From CAMLDH01 sp966250375 (GTDB lineage Bacteria > Pseudomonadota > Gammaproteobacteria > Burkholderiales > Burkholderiaceae_D), in the NCBI GenBank assembly GCA_966250375.1, contig CBINHE010000003.1, positions 1 through 64,000 of the forward strand: 64,000 nucleotides of DNA, written 5' to 3'. The position numbers and the translations under genes were made by a program. Below the pieces are notes generated by a model. It was not told the DNA's origin and ran no database searches. It saw only the letters and a program-made list of their open reading frames with translations. Positions 33,945 through 42,620 of this stretch are shown here, in pieces; position 1 is the first letter of the stretch; each line of letters starts with the position of its first letter.

Positions 33945-35024
33945 TTGGCTTTAGATCTCGGATCGTTAATCGGTAAAAAAAATCCGCCGCTAGTCGGTTT
34001 GGATATCAGTACATCGGGCGTCAAACTTGTCGAGCTCGCCGAAGTCGGGAAGAACGAATTGCGTCTGGAGCGCTATGCGATGGAACCATTGCCGCGCGGT
34101 GCAGTTGTGGACGGCAATATCGAAAACATTGAACAGGTGTCGGAAGCGGTGCGCCGTGTGTGGAAAAAAAGCGGCACGCGCGCCAAGTTTGTTGCGCTCG
34201 GAATGCCGCCGGCCTCCGTCATCACCAAAAAAATCATTCTCCCAGGCGGCATGACCGAGGAAGAGCTGGAACTCCAGGTCGAAACCGAAGCTAGCCAATA
34301 CATCCCGTTTGCACTGGATGAGGTCAGTCTTGATTTCGACGTGATCGGTCCGGCACAGAATGCCCCCGAAGATGTGGAAGTATTGCTGGCGGCGACCCGC
34401 AAGGAAAAAGTCGAAGATCGTGTCGCAGTCGCTGAAGCAGCAGGCTTGACGCCAATCGTAATGGATATTGAGTCGTATGCCGCGCGTGCAGCGATCGACC
34501 GGATTACCGCACAATTGCCGAAAGCAGGGCAGGGCCAAATCGTCGCATTATTTCAAATAGGCGCGCAAGTAACGCATGTGTCGATGCTGCTCGATGGCCA
34601 AGCGATCTATGAACGCGAACAGCCGTTTGGCGGGAATCAGTTGACGCAAGATATTGTGCGCGCCTATGGTTTGTCGCATGAAGAAGCCGAGGCAAAGAAA
34701 AAAGCGAGCGATTTGCCGGAGGGGTATGAGCGCGAACTTCTGGAGCCCTTCCTGGAAAGCGCCGGTCTCGAGGTGACGCGCGCGATCCAGTTCTTTTTCA
34801 CGTCTACTCCCTACACACGGGTCGATCAGATATTTTTGGCAGGCGGCTGTGCCATTATTCCGGGCCTGGTAGATCTGGTCGCGAGCCGCACCAAGATATC
34901 GACGTCGGTGGTCAGTCCGTTCAAGGGGATGCAAGTGGGACCGAATGTCCGTGAAAAACTATTGCGTATAGAGGCCCCGGCTTATCTGGTCGCATGCGGT
35001 CTGGCGATGAGGAGGTTTGGCTGA
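33945..35024 (+). CDS. pilM: Type IV pilus assembly ATPase-like protein PilM (TTG start)
   Basis: PilM is an actin-like cytoplasmic protein that binds the N-terminal tail of PilN and links the inner-membrane alignment complex to the motor. The 359-aa sequence starts MALDLGSLIGKKNPPLVGLDIS at a TTG with AGGGAG upstream. It shows the actin-like phosphate and adenosine motifs around GLDISTSGVKLVEL and IFLAGGCAIIPGL. It is the first gene of pilMNOPQ and its stop overlaps pilN (TGATG). Confidence 0.94.
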   Translation: MALDLGSLIGKKNPPLVGLDISTSGVKLVELAEVGKNELRLERYAMEPLPRGAVVDGNIENIEQVSEAVRRVWKKSGTRAKFVALGMPPASVITKKIILPGGMTEEELELQVETEASQYIPFALDEVSLDFDVIGPAQNAPEDVEVLLAATRKEKVEDRVAVAEAAGLTPIVMDIESYAARAAIDRITAQLPKAGQGQIVALFQIGAQVTHVSMLLDGQAIYEREQPFGGNQLTQDIVRAYGLSHEEAEAKKKASDLPEGYERELLEPFLESAGLEVTRAIQFFFTSTPYTRVDQIFLAGGCAIIPGLVDLVASRTKISTSVVSPFKGMQVGPNVREKLLRIEAPAYLVACGLAMRRFG

Positions 35025-35653
35025 TGGCTAAGATCAACCTACTGCCGCACCGCGAAGCGAAGCGCAAGCAACGCAAAGCGGCATTTGTTGCGATGTTGGT
35101 GTTGGCGGCAGTGCTGGGTGTGGCTATCGTGCTGGCAGTGGGCGGCTACATCGCCAGCAAGATTTTCGACCAGACGCAGCGCAATGCATTTATCAAAACC
35201 GAAAATATCAAGCTCGATGAGCAGATCAAGGAAATTGCCACACTGAAGCAGGAAATCGATGCACTTAAAGCGCGCCAGCAAGCAGTGGAAGATTTGCAGG
35301 GTGACCGCAATCAACCGGTGTATTTGATGGACGAATTGGTGAAGCAGATTCCAGAGGGCGTTTATCTGCGTGCGTTCAAACAGGAAGGCCAACGCGTGGT
35401 GCTCAACGGATATGCGCAGTCGAATGAGCGGGTGTCCGAACTATTGCGCAATCTGAGCAACGTTTCGCCATGGCTGGAGCGACCGGACTTGATTGAAATT
35501 CGTTCGACCGGCCTGGGTCAAGGCAAGGACGCCAAGAAAGTCTTCGACTTCACGATTAACGTCGGCATCAAGCGTCCGCGCGATAAGGACAAGCCAGTTT
35601 CGGATCCTGCGGGAAGCGCGCCCGCAGCCAGTGCTGCGACCAAGAAGTCCTGA
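35024..35653 (+). CDS. pilN: Type IV pilus assembly protein PilN
   Basis: PilN is a bitopic inner-membrane protein. Its conserved cytoplasmic tail, INLLPHREAKRKQRK (residues 4-18), is the PilM-binding motif. A membrane helix follows at about residues 23-46, then a periplasmic coiled coil and a ferredoxin-like domain that pairs with PilO. ATG 35024 overlaps the pilM stop and has GAGGAGG upstream, so the upstream in-frame extension is not used. The length is 209 aa. Confidence 0.94.
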   Translation: MAKINLLPHREAKRKQRKAAFVAMLVLAAVLGVAIVLAVGGYIASKIFDQTQRNAFIKTENIKLDEQIKEIATLKQEIDALKARQQAVEDLQGDRNQPVYLMDELVKQIPEGVYLRAFKQEGQRVVLNGYAQSNERVSELLRNLSNVSPWLERPDLIEIRSTGLGQGKDAKKVFDFTINVGIKRPRDKDKPVSDPAGSAPAASAATKKS

Positions 35654-35665
35654 TATGAAAGACGC

Positions 35666-36337
35666 ATGATGGCGGATTTAAAAAATATTGGTGATGTAGT
35701 AAGCGGCCAGTTTCGCGGATTGAATGGGCGTCACCCAGGCCAGTGGCCGCTCATTCCGCGATTACTGTGCGGTGTGGGGATGCTGATTGCAGTGGTTGTC
35801 GCCGGCTGGTTTTTCTATTGGAATGGCCAATTGGAGGAACTGGATCTTGGCGCAAAAGAAGAAGAAAAGCTGAAGGAAGAGTACAAGATCAAGATTCAGC
35901 AGGCAATCAACCTGGACGGCTTGCGCAAGCAGAAGGAGCAAGTGAGTGAGTATGTCTCCACGCTCGAAAAGCAACTGCCAAGCAAGGCTGAAATGGATGC
36001 TTTGTTATCCGACATTAACCAGTCAGGGTTGGGGCGTGGATTGCAATTTGAACTGTTCAAGCCAGGACAAGTGGTCGTGAAAGATTATTATGCAGAACTG
36101 CCGATCGACATCAAAGTCACCGGCAATTATCACGATGTCGGCGCCTTTACCAGTGATATTGCGAATCTGCCGCGGATCGTTACGTTGAACAATATGAGCT
36201 TGGTCGCCGGTAAGGACGGCACGCTTACGCTGGATGCCGTCGCCAAAACGTTCCGTTATCTAGATGCCGAGGAGGTCAATGCTCAGCGTAAGGCCGCTGC
36301 AGCTAAAAAAGCTGGGCAGAAGGGAGGCAAGAAATGA
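35666..36337 (+). CDS. pilO: Type IV pilus assembly protein PilO
   Basis: PilO forms heterodimers with PilN that align the pilus machine across the periplasm. The 223-aa protein has a short cytoplasmic part, one membrane helix (LLCGVGMLIAVVVAGWFFYW, about residues 34-53), a charged coiled coil rich in Glu/Lys, and a periplasmic domain. ATG 35666 and ATG 35669 are both possible. It overlaps pilP by four bases. Confidence 0.93.
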   Translation: MMADLKNIGDVVSGQFRGLNGRHPGQWPLIPRLLCGVGMLIAVVVAGWFFYWNGQLEELDLGAKEEEKLKEEYKIKIQQAINLDGLRKQKEQVSEYVSTLEKQLPSKAEMDALLSDINQSGLGRGLQFELFKPGQVVVKDYYAELPIDIKVTGNYHDVGAFTSDIANLPRIVTLNNMSLVAGKDGTLTLDAVAKTFRYLDAEEVNAQRKAAAAKKAGQKGGKK

Positions 36338-36876
36338 CCATCGCTCGAATCAGGAATCTTGTACTGCCAGTCGCGTTGCTGTCTGGATTGGCAGGTTGTG
36401 GCGACAGCGGCGTGCAGGAGGTCAAGCAATGGATGGTGGACGTCAAACAGCAAACCAAAGTATCCATTACCAAATTGTCGGCGCCAAAAAAATTCACGCC
36501 ATTTATTTATAGCGGCAAGGACAATGTCGACCCGTATAGCCCGAACAAGCTGGCGGTCGCATTCGCTAAACTGCAATCCAAATCCAACAATGCCCTCACG
36601 CCCGATCTCGAGCGCCGCCGGGAGCCGTTGGAATCGTTCCCCTTGGACGCCATCAAGATGGTTGGAACCTTGGAAAAGCCAGGATTGAGCTATGCGCTTT
36701 TGCAAGTCGACAAATCGGTATTTCAAGCCAAGGTCGGAAATTACGTCGGACAAAACCTCGGAATGATCACCAATATCACAGACGTTGCCGTCGAGTTGAA
36801 AGAAATCGTTCAAGATGCGTCCGGCGATTGGGTCGAGCGTAAAGCCACGTTAGAATTGCAGGAGACAAAAAAATGA
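36334..36876 (+). CDS. pilP: Type IV pilus assembly lipoprotein PilP
   Basis: PilP is an inner-membrane lipoprotein that links PilN/PilO to the secretin PilQ. The 180-aa precursor has a signal peptide with the lipobox LAGC at about residues 19-22, then a disordered linker and the C-terminal beta domain (FPLDAIKMVGTLEKPGLSYALLQ). Four-base overlaps with pilO and pilQ show tight coupling. Confidence 0.93.
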   Translation: MTIARIRNLVLPVALLSGLAGCGDSGVQEVKQWMVDVKQQTKVSITKLSAPKKFTPFIYSGKDNVDPYSPNKLAVAFAKLQSKSNNALTPDLERRREPLESFPLDAIKMVGTLEKPGLSYALLQVDKSVFQAKVGNYVGQNLGMITNITDVAVELKEIVQDASGDWVERKATLELQETKK

Positions 36877-39044
36877 TTGCGCTAAAAAAACGAGTTGGAA
36901 GCTTGGGCGCAATCGCGCATCAAACATTACGATGCGCTATCTTTGCCGGCGCGTTAGTGGCAAGCAGCATCTCGCTTGCGCAAGAAAACGTGATTCAATC
37001 GATCAGCGCCAACCAGCAGGGCGCGAATGTAATCGTCAAGGTTACGCTTAAAAATCCTGTCACCAAACCGCCGATCGGCTTTTCCATCACCAGCCCCGCA
37101 CGCATTGCACTGGATTTTGCGGCAACCGCAAATGCAATCGGCAAGTCTGTACAGCAAATCGGCTTGGGTGATGTGCGCAATGTCAATGTCGTACAAGCAG
37201 GGGATCGATCCCGCCTGGTGTTTAACTTAACCCGGCCACTCAACTATGCGACGGCGATTGAAGATAATACGGTCATCGTGGCGATCGACGGTTCAGGCGG
37301 TCCCGCAACCGCAGTCAATTCCTCCGGATTACCAATCCAGAATGTGCAGGCGGTCACGGGTAAGCAGGCTATTCGCGATATCGATTTTCGCCGTGGTGTA
37401 GCGGGGGAGGGGCGCATCGTCGTCGACTTGCCGAGCAATCAGATCGCGGTCGATGTGAAACAGCAAGGTCAGAGCATCGTGGTTGATTTTTTGAAAGCGA
37501 GTTTGCCCGAAGTGCTGCGCCGTCGTCTGGATGTCACTGATTTTGGCACGCCGGTCAGTGTCGTTACCGCGACTCCGCAAGGCGACAACGTTCGTCTAGT
37601 CATTGAATCCAAAGGATTGTGGGAGCATAGTGCCTACCAGAGCGATTCGCAGTTGGTGATTGAAGTTAAACCCATCAAGGAAGACCCGAACAAACTTGCG
37701 CAAGGGACACAAGGATATCGTGGTGAAAAGTTATCCTTGAACTTCCAGAATGTCGAGGTCCGTGCAGTGTTGCAAGTAATCGCTGATTTTACCGGCTTGA
37801 ACATTATTACCAGTGACTCGGTGGGCGGTAATCTGACCTTGCGCCTCAAGGATGTACCGTGGGACCAGGCGTTGGACATCGTGATGCAGGCCAAGGGTTT
37901 GGACATGCGTAAAAACGGCTCGGTGCTATGGATCGCCCCAAAGGATGAGTTGTTGACAAAAGAGAAGCTGGAACTGGAGCAGAAAGCACAGATTGCAGAG
38001 CTGGAACCTTTGAAAACGGAAACCTACCAGTTGAACTACCAAAAAGCTGAATCATTCAAATTGGTGTTCGGTCTGGATGGCAGCAGCGATGGAAAGAACC
38101 GTATTTTGTCCAAGCGCGGCAGCGCCGTGATCGATCCGCGTACCAATCAGCTCTTTGTCACGGATATTGCATCCAAACTGGAAGAAATCCGTAAGCTTGT
38201 GCAAAAAACGGACATTGCGTCACGCCAAGTATTGATCGAGGCACGGATTGTTGAGGCAGATGATAAATTCAGTAAAAATCTGGGGGCAAAATTAGGCTTT
38301 ACCGACATGCGTACTCTGCGCGGTGGGACGACAGGCATCCGACTCTCGCCTAAAACCAACACCCGTGTTGCGGTGACCGGCAATCTGACGGGTGTGGGAG
38401 AGCAAACCGGTCAAGTGGAAGAGGAGGGCAAAGGATATAACAATAGCCAATTCACCAACTTGCCGGCAGCCGGTATTAATGGACTTGACGCTGGGAGTCT
38501 CGCGATCAGTCTATTTTCTGCAGCAGCAAATCGCTTTTTGAACCTCGAATTGTCGGCTTTGGAAGCCGATGGTAAAGGCAAGATTATTTCAAGTCCGCGT
38601 GTCGTCACGGCGGATCAATTGAAAGCGTTGATTGAGCAGGGGACAGAATTGCCTTATCAAGTTGCAACGAGTAGCGGCGCCACCTCGATCGCTTTCCGTA
38701 AAGCCAATCTAAGACTGGAAGTGACGCCACAAATCACGCCGGATGGCAACGTCATCCTGGATGTCGATGTGAACAAGGACAGTGTCGGTCAAGAGACTCG
38801 CGCCGGTTTTGCAATCGATACCAAACATGTGAAGACACAAGTGCTGGTCGAAAATGGCGGTACGGTGGTGTTGGGAGGTATTTTCCAGCAAGTGGAACGC
38901 GATTCTGTAACCAAAGTTCCTTTGTTTGGGGACATCCCGGTCTTGGGGCACTTGTTCAAAAGTACTGCACGTACAAACGATAAGACGGAGCTGTTGATTT
39001 TTATTACCCCAAAGATTGTGACCGACAGGCTTTCGACACATTAA
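36873..39044 (+). CDS. pilQ: Type IV pilus secretin PilQ
   Basis: PilQ is the outer-membrane pore through which the pilus leaves the cell. The 723-aa precursor has a signal peptide ending near SSISLAQ. Two AMIN domains (about residues 35-260) bind peptidoglycan. An STN/N0 domain is next (LSLNFQNVEVRAVLQVIADFTGLN), followed by an N1 domain and the secretin core with the conserved end VLVENGGTVVLGGIFQ and LFKSTARTNDKTELLIFITP. It closes the pilMNOPQ operon. Confidence 0.96.
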   Translation: MIALKKRVGSLGAIAHQTLRCAIFAGALVASSISLAQENVIQSISANQQGANVIVKVTLKNPVTKPPIGFSITSPARIALDFAATANAIGKSVQQIGLGDVRNVNVVQAGDRSRLVFNLTRPLNYATAIEDNTVIVAIDGSGGPATAVNSSGLPIQNVQAVTGKQAIRDIDFRRGVAGEGRIVVDLPSNQIAVDVKQQGQSIVVDFLKASLPEVLRRRLDVTDFGTPVSVVTATPQGDNVRLVIESKGLWEHSAYQSDSQLVIEVKPIKEDPNKLAQGTQGYRGEKLSLNFQNVEVRAVLQVIADFTGLNIITSDSVGGNLTLRLKDVPWDQALDIVMQAKGLDMRKNGSVLWIAPKDELLTKEKLELEQKAQIAELEPLKTETYQLNYQKAESFKLVFGLDGSSDGKNRILSKRGSAVIDPRTNQLFVTDIASKLEEIRKLVQKTDIASRQVLIEARIVEADDKFSKNLGAKLGFTDMRTLRGGTTGIRLSPKTNTRVAVTGNLTGVGEQTGQVEEEGKGYNNSQFTNLPAAGINGLDAGSLAISLFSAAANRFLNLELSALEADGKGKIISSPRVVTADQLKALIEQGTELPYQVATSSGATSIAFRKANLRLEVTPQITPDGNVILDVDVNKDSVGQETRAGFAIDTKHVKTQVLVENGGTVVLGGIFQQVERDSVTKVPLFGDIPVLGHLFKSTARTNDKTELLIFITPKIVTDRLSTH

Positions 39045-39137
39045 AATTATGTGGTCCTGTATCAGGTACTGAGAAACGCGGGGGAGAGGTATTTCCAGCT
39101 TCGAGTTGTAACAACTATCAATTAAGCCCTGAGTTAC

Positions 39138-39216
39138 CTGAGGTGACTGTTCCGCAAATTATGCAGGCAACAGTCCCTCAGATTTCACCTCCGTCATTTC
39201 ACTGTGTAACAGTGAA
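39138..39216 (+). repeat. Two strong hairpins between pilQ and aroKB
   Basis: CTGAGGTGACTGTT (39138-39151) pairs with AACAGTCCCTCAG (39169-39181) with a single bulged T, giving a 13-bp stem. TTCACTGT (39198-39205) pairs with ACAGTGAA (39209-39216). No U-run follows either, so these are not simple terminators. They may shape the 3' end of pilQ mRNA or the leader of aroKB. Confidence 0.55.
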
Positions 39217-39290
39217 GCTTGACAAGGCAAAATGCGCAACGGGCGGTGGCCCTACGGGCAAATTTACTATACTGATTTAATTTCCGTTAA

Positions 39291-41024
39291 GTGTGGCGGC
39301 TGACTTTCCATTCAGTCTCACGTATCCATAGAAGTAAGGTTTTACAAGCAAAATTGAATTCAAGCAAAAACATTTTTTTAGTCGGTTTGATGGGTGCCGG
39401 CAAGACCACGGTCGGCCGCGCCCTCGCGAAAAAGCTCAACAAGCGGTTCATCGATTCGGATCATGAGATAGAGGCTCGGACCGGTGCCTCTATTCCTTTG
39501 ATCTTCGAGATCGAGGGCGAGGCGAGTTTTCGCCAGCGCGAGACGGAGGCAATACGCGACCTGACGGCGCAACAAGGCATTGTGCTTGCGACCGGCGGCG
39601 GCGCAATCATGAGGCCGGAAAATCGCGCGTATCTGAAAACGCGCGGCACCGTGATTTATCTGCGGGCCAGTGTTAACAGCATTTTGCAACGCACCAGTCA
39701 CGACAAGAATCGCCCCTTGCTGCAAACCGCGGACCCGCGCAAAAAGATCGAGGAACTCGCGCGTGAGCGCGAGCCTTACTATTGCGACGTGGCCGACCTT
39801 ATCATTGAAACCGGCCACCCGAACGTGCATAGCCTGGTACAAACCATTTTGACGCAAATCCAGGATCTGACCGGAGAACCGTCCGATACTCAACCACCCA
39901 TTCAATATGATTCTGCAGAACTTTCGATGAACGCACCGCAATCCATACCTATTACCTTGCAAGTCGATCTCGGTGAGCGCAGCTATCCGATTATGATCGG
40001 CCAATCGCTGTTATCCAATGCCGGTCTGATTGGGCAGTATGTAACCGGTGAGCGCGCAGCCATCGTGACCAATACGACGGTTGGCCCGCTTTACCTCGAT
40101 CAATTGACCAAAACCTTAAGTGCCGCGGGCAAACAAGTGGTCTCGATCGTATTGCCGGACGGTGAGGAAGAGAAGAATTGGGCCAATCTGATGCGGATCT
40201 TCGATGTCTTGCTAAGCGAAAAATGCGACCGCAAGACTACGCTGGTCGCGTTGGGCGGCGGTGTCATCGGCGACATGACCGGTTTCGCATCTGCCTCCTA
40301 TATGCGCGGCGTGCCGTTTATCCAGGTACCGACGACCTTGCTGGCGCAAGTCGATTCATCGGTGGGAGGCAAGACCGGCATCAACCACCCGCTTGGCAAG
40401 AACATGATCGGCGCGTTCTACCAGCCGCAAGCGGTGGTTGCAGACACTACTACATTGAATACGCTGCCCGCACGCGAATTGGCGGCAGGCTTGGCTGAAG
40501 TAATCAAACACGGCGCGATCATCGATGCGGTGTTTTTCGATTGGATCGAAGCGAACATTGCAAAACTCGTCGCCAAAGATGCGCAAGCGCTGGCCTACGC
40601 GATCCAACGTTCTTGCGAAATCAAGGCGGATGTGGTGCGTCAGGATGAGCGCGAAGGTGGGCTGCGTGCGATCCTGAATTTCGGCCATACCTTCGGCCAC
40701 GCGATTGAAGCCGGGCTCGGCTATGGCGAATGGCTGCATGGCGAGGCGGTGGGTTGCGGGATGATGATGGCAGCCGATTTGTCCTGCCGCTTGGGTTTCA
40801 TTGACGAAACGGCGAAGCAGCGCCTTGCCGCACTGGTGCAAGCAGCCGGCTTGCCGACCGTCGCGCCGGACTTGGGCATCGGGCGCTGGTTGGAGCTGAT
40901 GCAGGTCGACAAGAAGAATGAAGGCGGCCAGATCAAATTCATTTTGCTCAAGCCGCTTGGAACACCGCTCATCACGACGGTGCCGCAGGATGTTTTGTTG
41001 AGCACGCTCAAGGCTTGCGTGTAA
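39291..41024 (+). CDS. aroKB: Bifunctional shikimate kinase / 3-dehydroquinate synthase (fused AroK-AroB)
   Basis: One uninterrupted frame encodes two chorismate-pathway enzymes. Residues about 25-190 are shikimate kinase, with Walker A GLMGAGKT (32-39), FIDSDHEIE and TGGGAIMRP. After a linker of about 20 residues, residues 213-577 are 3-dehydroquinate synthase, with LGGGVIGDMTGFASASYMRG, SVGGKTGINHPLGKNMIG and the metal-binding FGHTFGHAIE. An ATG at 39927 starts the AroB part but has no clear ribosome site, so a true fusion is favoured. The first start is uncertain: GTG 39291, or TTG 39354, which fits the family better. It follows pilQ, as in many proteobacteria. Confidence 0.93.
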   Translation: MWRLTFHSVSRIHRSKVLQAKLNSSKNIFLVGLMGAGKTTVGRALAKKLNKRFIDSDHEIEARTGASIPLIFEIEGEASFRQRETEAIRDLTAQQGIVLATGGGAIMRPENRAYLKTRGTVIYLRASVNSILQRTSHDKNRPLLQTADPRKKIEELAREREPYYCDVADLIIETGHPNVHSLVQTILTQIQDLTGEPSDTQPPIQYDSAELSMNAPQSIPITLQVDLGERSYPIMIGQSLLSNAGLIGQYVTGERAAIVTNTTVGPLYLDQLTKTLSAAGKQVVSIVLPDGEEEKNWANLMRIFDVLLSEKCDRKTTLVALGGGVIGDMTGFASASYMRGVPFIQVPTTLLAQVDSSVGGKTGINHPLGKNMIGAFYQPQAVVADTTTLNTLPARELAAGLAEVIKHGAIIDAVFFDWIEANIAKLVAKDAQALAYAIQRSCEIKADVVRQDEREGGLRAILNFGHTFGHAIEAGLGYGEWLHGEAVGCGMMMAADLSCRLGFIDETAKQRLAALVQAAGLPTVAPDLGIGRWLELMQVDKKNEGGQIKFILLKPLGTPLITTVPQDVLLSTLKACV

Positions 41025-41073
41025 TGGTCTGTAACAATCGATTCCTTTCGCATCGATCGTATTGGATATTGGG

Positions 41074-42222
41074 ATGAATCTCGAAGCGCGCCTCGCACCG
41101 TATGCTGCGCACCCGGCGGCATCGCGAGGGCGCCGTTTCTCCGAACCGGCTCCTGCATCGCGCACCGAATTCCAGCGCGATCGCGATCGCATCATCCACT
41201 CGACCGCGTTTCGCCGGCTCGAATACAAGACGCAGGTGTTCGTCAATCACGAAGGCGATCTGTTTCGTACCCGCTTAACGCATAGCATCGAAGTCGCGCA
41301 AATCGCGCGCTCGATTGCGCGCAACTTGCGCGTGAATGAAGACCTGGTCGAGGCAATTTCGCTGGCACACGATCTTGGCCATACGCCATTTGGCCATGCC
41401 GGTCAGGAAGCGCTCAATGCCTGCATGAAGGACTTCGGTGGTTTCGAGCACAATCTGCAAAGCCTGCGCGTCGTGGACGAGCTAGAGGAACACTATGGTG
41501 CGTTCGATGGCTTGAACCTGATGTTCGAAACGCGGGAGGGCATTCTGAAGCATTGCTCGCTTGCGAATGCAAAAAAGTTCGGTGACATCGGCCTGCGTTT
41601 CATCGAAAAAAGGCAGCCGACGCTGGAGGCGCAACTGGCGAATCTGGCCGATGAAATCGCGTATAACAATCACGACATCGATGATGGATTGCGCTCGGGT
41701 CTGCTGACGATTGCGCAATTGAATGAAGTCGATTTTTTTGCGCGCCATCACCGCGAAGTGGAATCGGTTTTTCCTAGCATTACCGGCCGTCGCGCGATTC
41801 ATGAAACGATCCGGCGCATGATTAATGCATTGATTGTTGATCTGATCCACGCGTCCGAATTGCGGATTCGAGACGCGCAAGTGAAGACGGTAGACGACGT
41901 TCGCAATGCGGATGCTCTGATTACCTTTTCCGATGCGATGCGTGCGGAGGCATTGTTGCTAAAGCGCTTCCTGCGCCAGAATTTGTATCAGCACTACCAA
42001 GTCAATCGCATGACCAGCAAGGCGCGTCGCATCATTACCGAATTGTTTGACGCCTTCATGAATGAACCAGCACTGTTGTCGCCGGACTACCAAGTGGCCA
42101 GCGATGACGCGCGCCAAAAAGAGCAAATCCAGGCGCGCAAAGTTGCCGATTATATTGCTGGCATGACCGATCGCTACGCAATGCGCGAGCATCGACGCCT
42201 GTTTGTGGTGGATGAAATTTGA
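41074..42222 (+). CDS. dgt: Deoxyguanosinetriphosphate triphosphohydrolase-like protein
   Basis: This HD-domain enzyme of the dGTPase type 2 group releases triphosphate from deoxynucleotides and may help control dNTP pools or restrict foreign DNA. The 382-aa protein shows the metal ligands in RLTHSIEVAQIAR and HDLGHTPFGHAG, with the later Asp in EIAYNNHDIDDGLRSG. ATG 41074 is preferred to the in-frame TTG at 41062. The pilQ-aroKB-dgt order is common in betaproteobacteria. Confidence 0.92.
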   Translation: MNLEARLAPYAAHPAASRGRRFSEPAPASRTEFQRDRDRIIHSTAFRRLEYKTQVFVNHEGDLFRTRLTHSIEVAQIARSIARNLRVNEDLVEAISLAHDLGHTPFGHAGQEALNACMKDFGGFEHNLQSLRVVDELEEHYGAFDGLNLMFETREGILKHCSLANAKKFGDIGLRFIEKRQPTLEAQLANLADEIAYNNHDIDDGLRSGLLTIAQLNEVDFFARHHREVESVFPSITGRRAIHETIRRMINALIVDLIHASELRIRDAQVKTVDDVRNADALITFSDAMRAEALLLKRFLRQNLYQHYQVNRMTSKARRIITELFDAFMNEPALLSPDYQVASDDARQKEQIQARKVADYIAGMTDRYAMREHRRLFVVDEI

Positions 42223-42544
42223 TCGACAAGATTGCATATATTCATCGCGGTTACATCTCCCCTCCATTCCTCAGAATGAAACGACCGGGCCACCGTCATA
42301 AGTTGGGCCGTCGTGTACGCCATTACGCTATTTTTGACAGGGCAGGCGATCATGCCAAGGCGCGTGCTGCGTGGCGGCCAAAACCGGCATGGCAGTCGCT
42401 CGCCATCCGGTATGCAGAGCCCTGCAAAATCCGCTGGCGACAGCAGGTGGCTGCTGTGGCGCAACCGAATCAGCGCCTCTTCTTGCCAAAACAGTCTGTT
42501 TCCAGCTTGCAATCCCCATAACCACCGCCCGCGATGGCGGTTCA
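42223..42544. other. Gene-free stretch after dgt
   Basis: I see no supported gene, promoter or known repeat in these 320 bases. Several short frames are open on both strands, but none has a recognisable product, a good ribosome site or normal codon use. It may be a decayed insert that belongs with the accessory gene downstream. Confidence 0.5.
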
Positions 42545-42617
42545 GTCCAACAGCGTTTATCTGCCGCAGCCATTGACCAACGCCGCTGGAGCGTCAGATA
42601 AACTCTATTCGTTAGCC
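42545..42617 (+). other. attC-like recombination site (imperfect palindrome with core boxes)
   Basis: The 73-base stretch starts with GTCCAAC (42545-42551), which fits the integron inverse core RYYYAAC. It ends with GTTAGCC (42611-42617), close to the core GTTRRRY. Inside, GTTTATCTG (42555-42563) pairs perfectly with CAGATAAAC (42595-42603) and CAGC (42567-42570) with GCTG (42585-42588). Arm lengths outside the stem are unequal (3 and 7 bases). The outer boxes match each other at only five of seven positions. The size and order of boxes fit attC; the identification is an inference. Confidence 0.45.
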
Positions 42618-42620
42618 TGC

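Noticed and set aside
42313..42576. Possible small gene upstream of the cassette-like unit
   Set aside because: Several short frames overlap here on both strands. None has a credible start, codon pattern or product, and this one crosses the palindrome.
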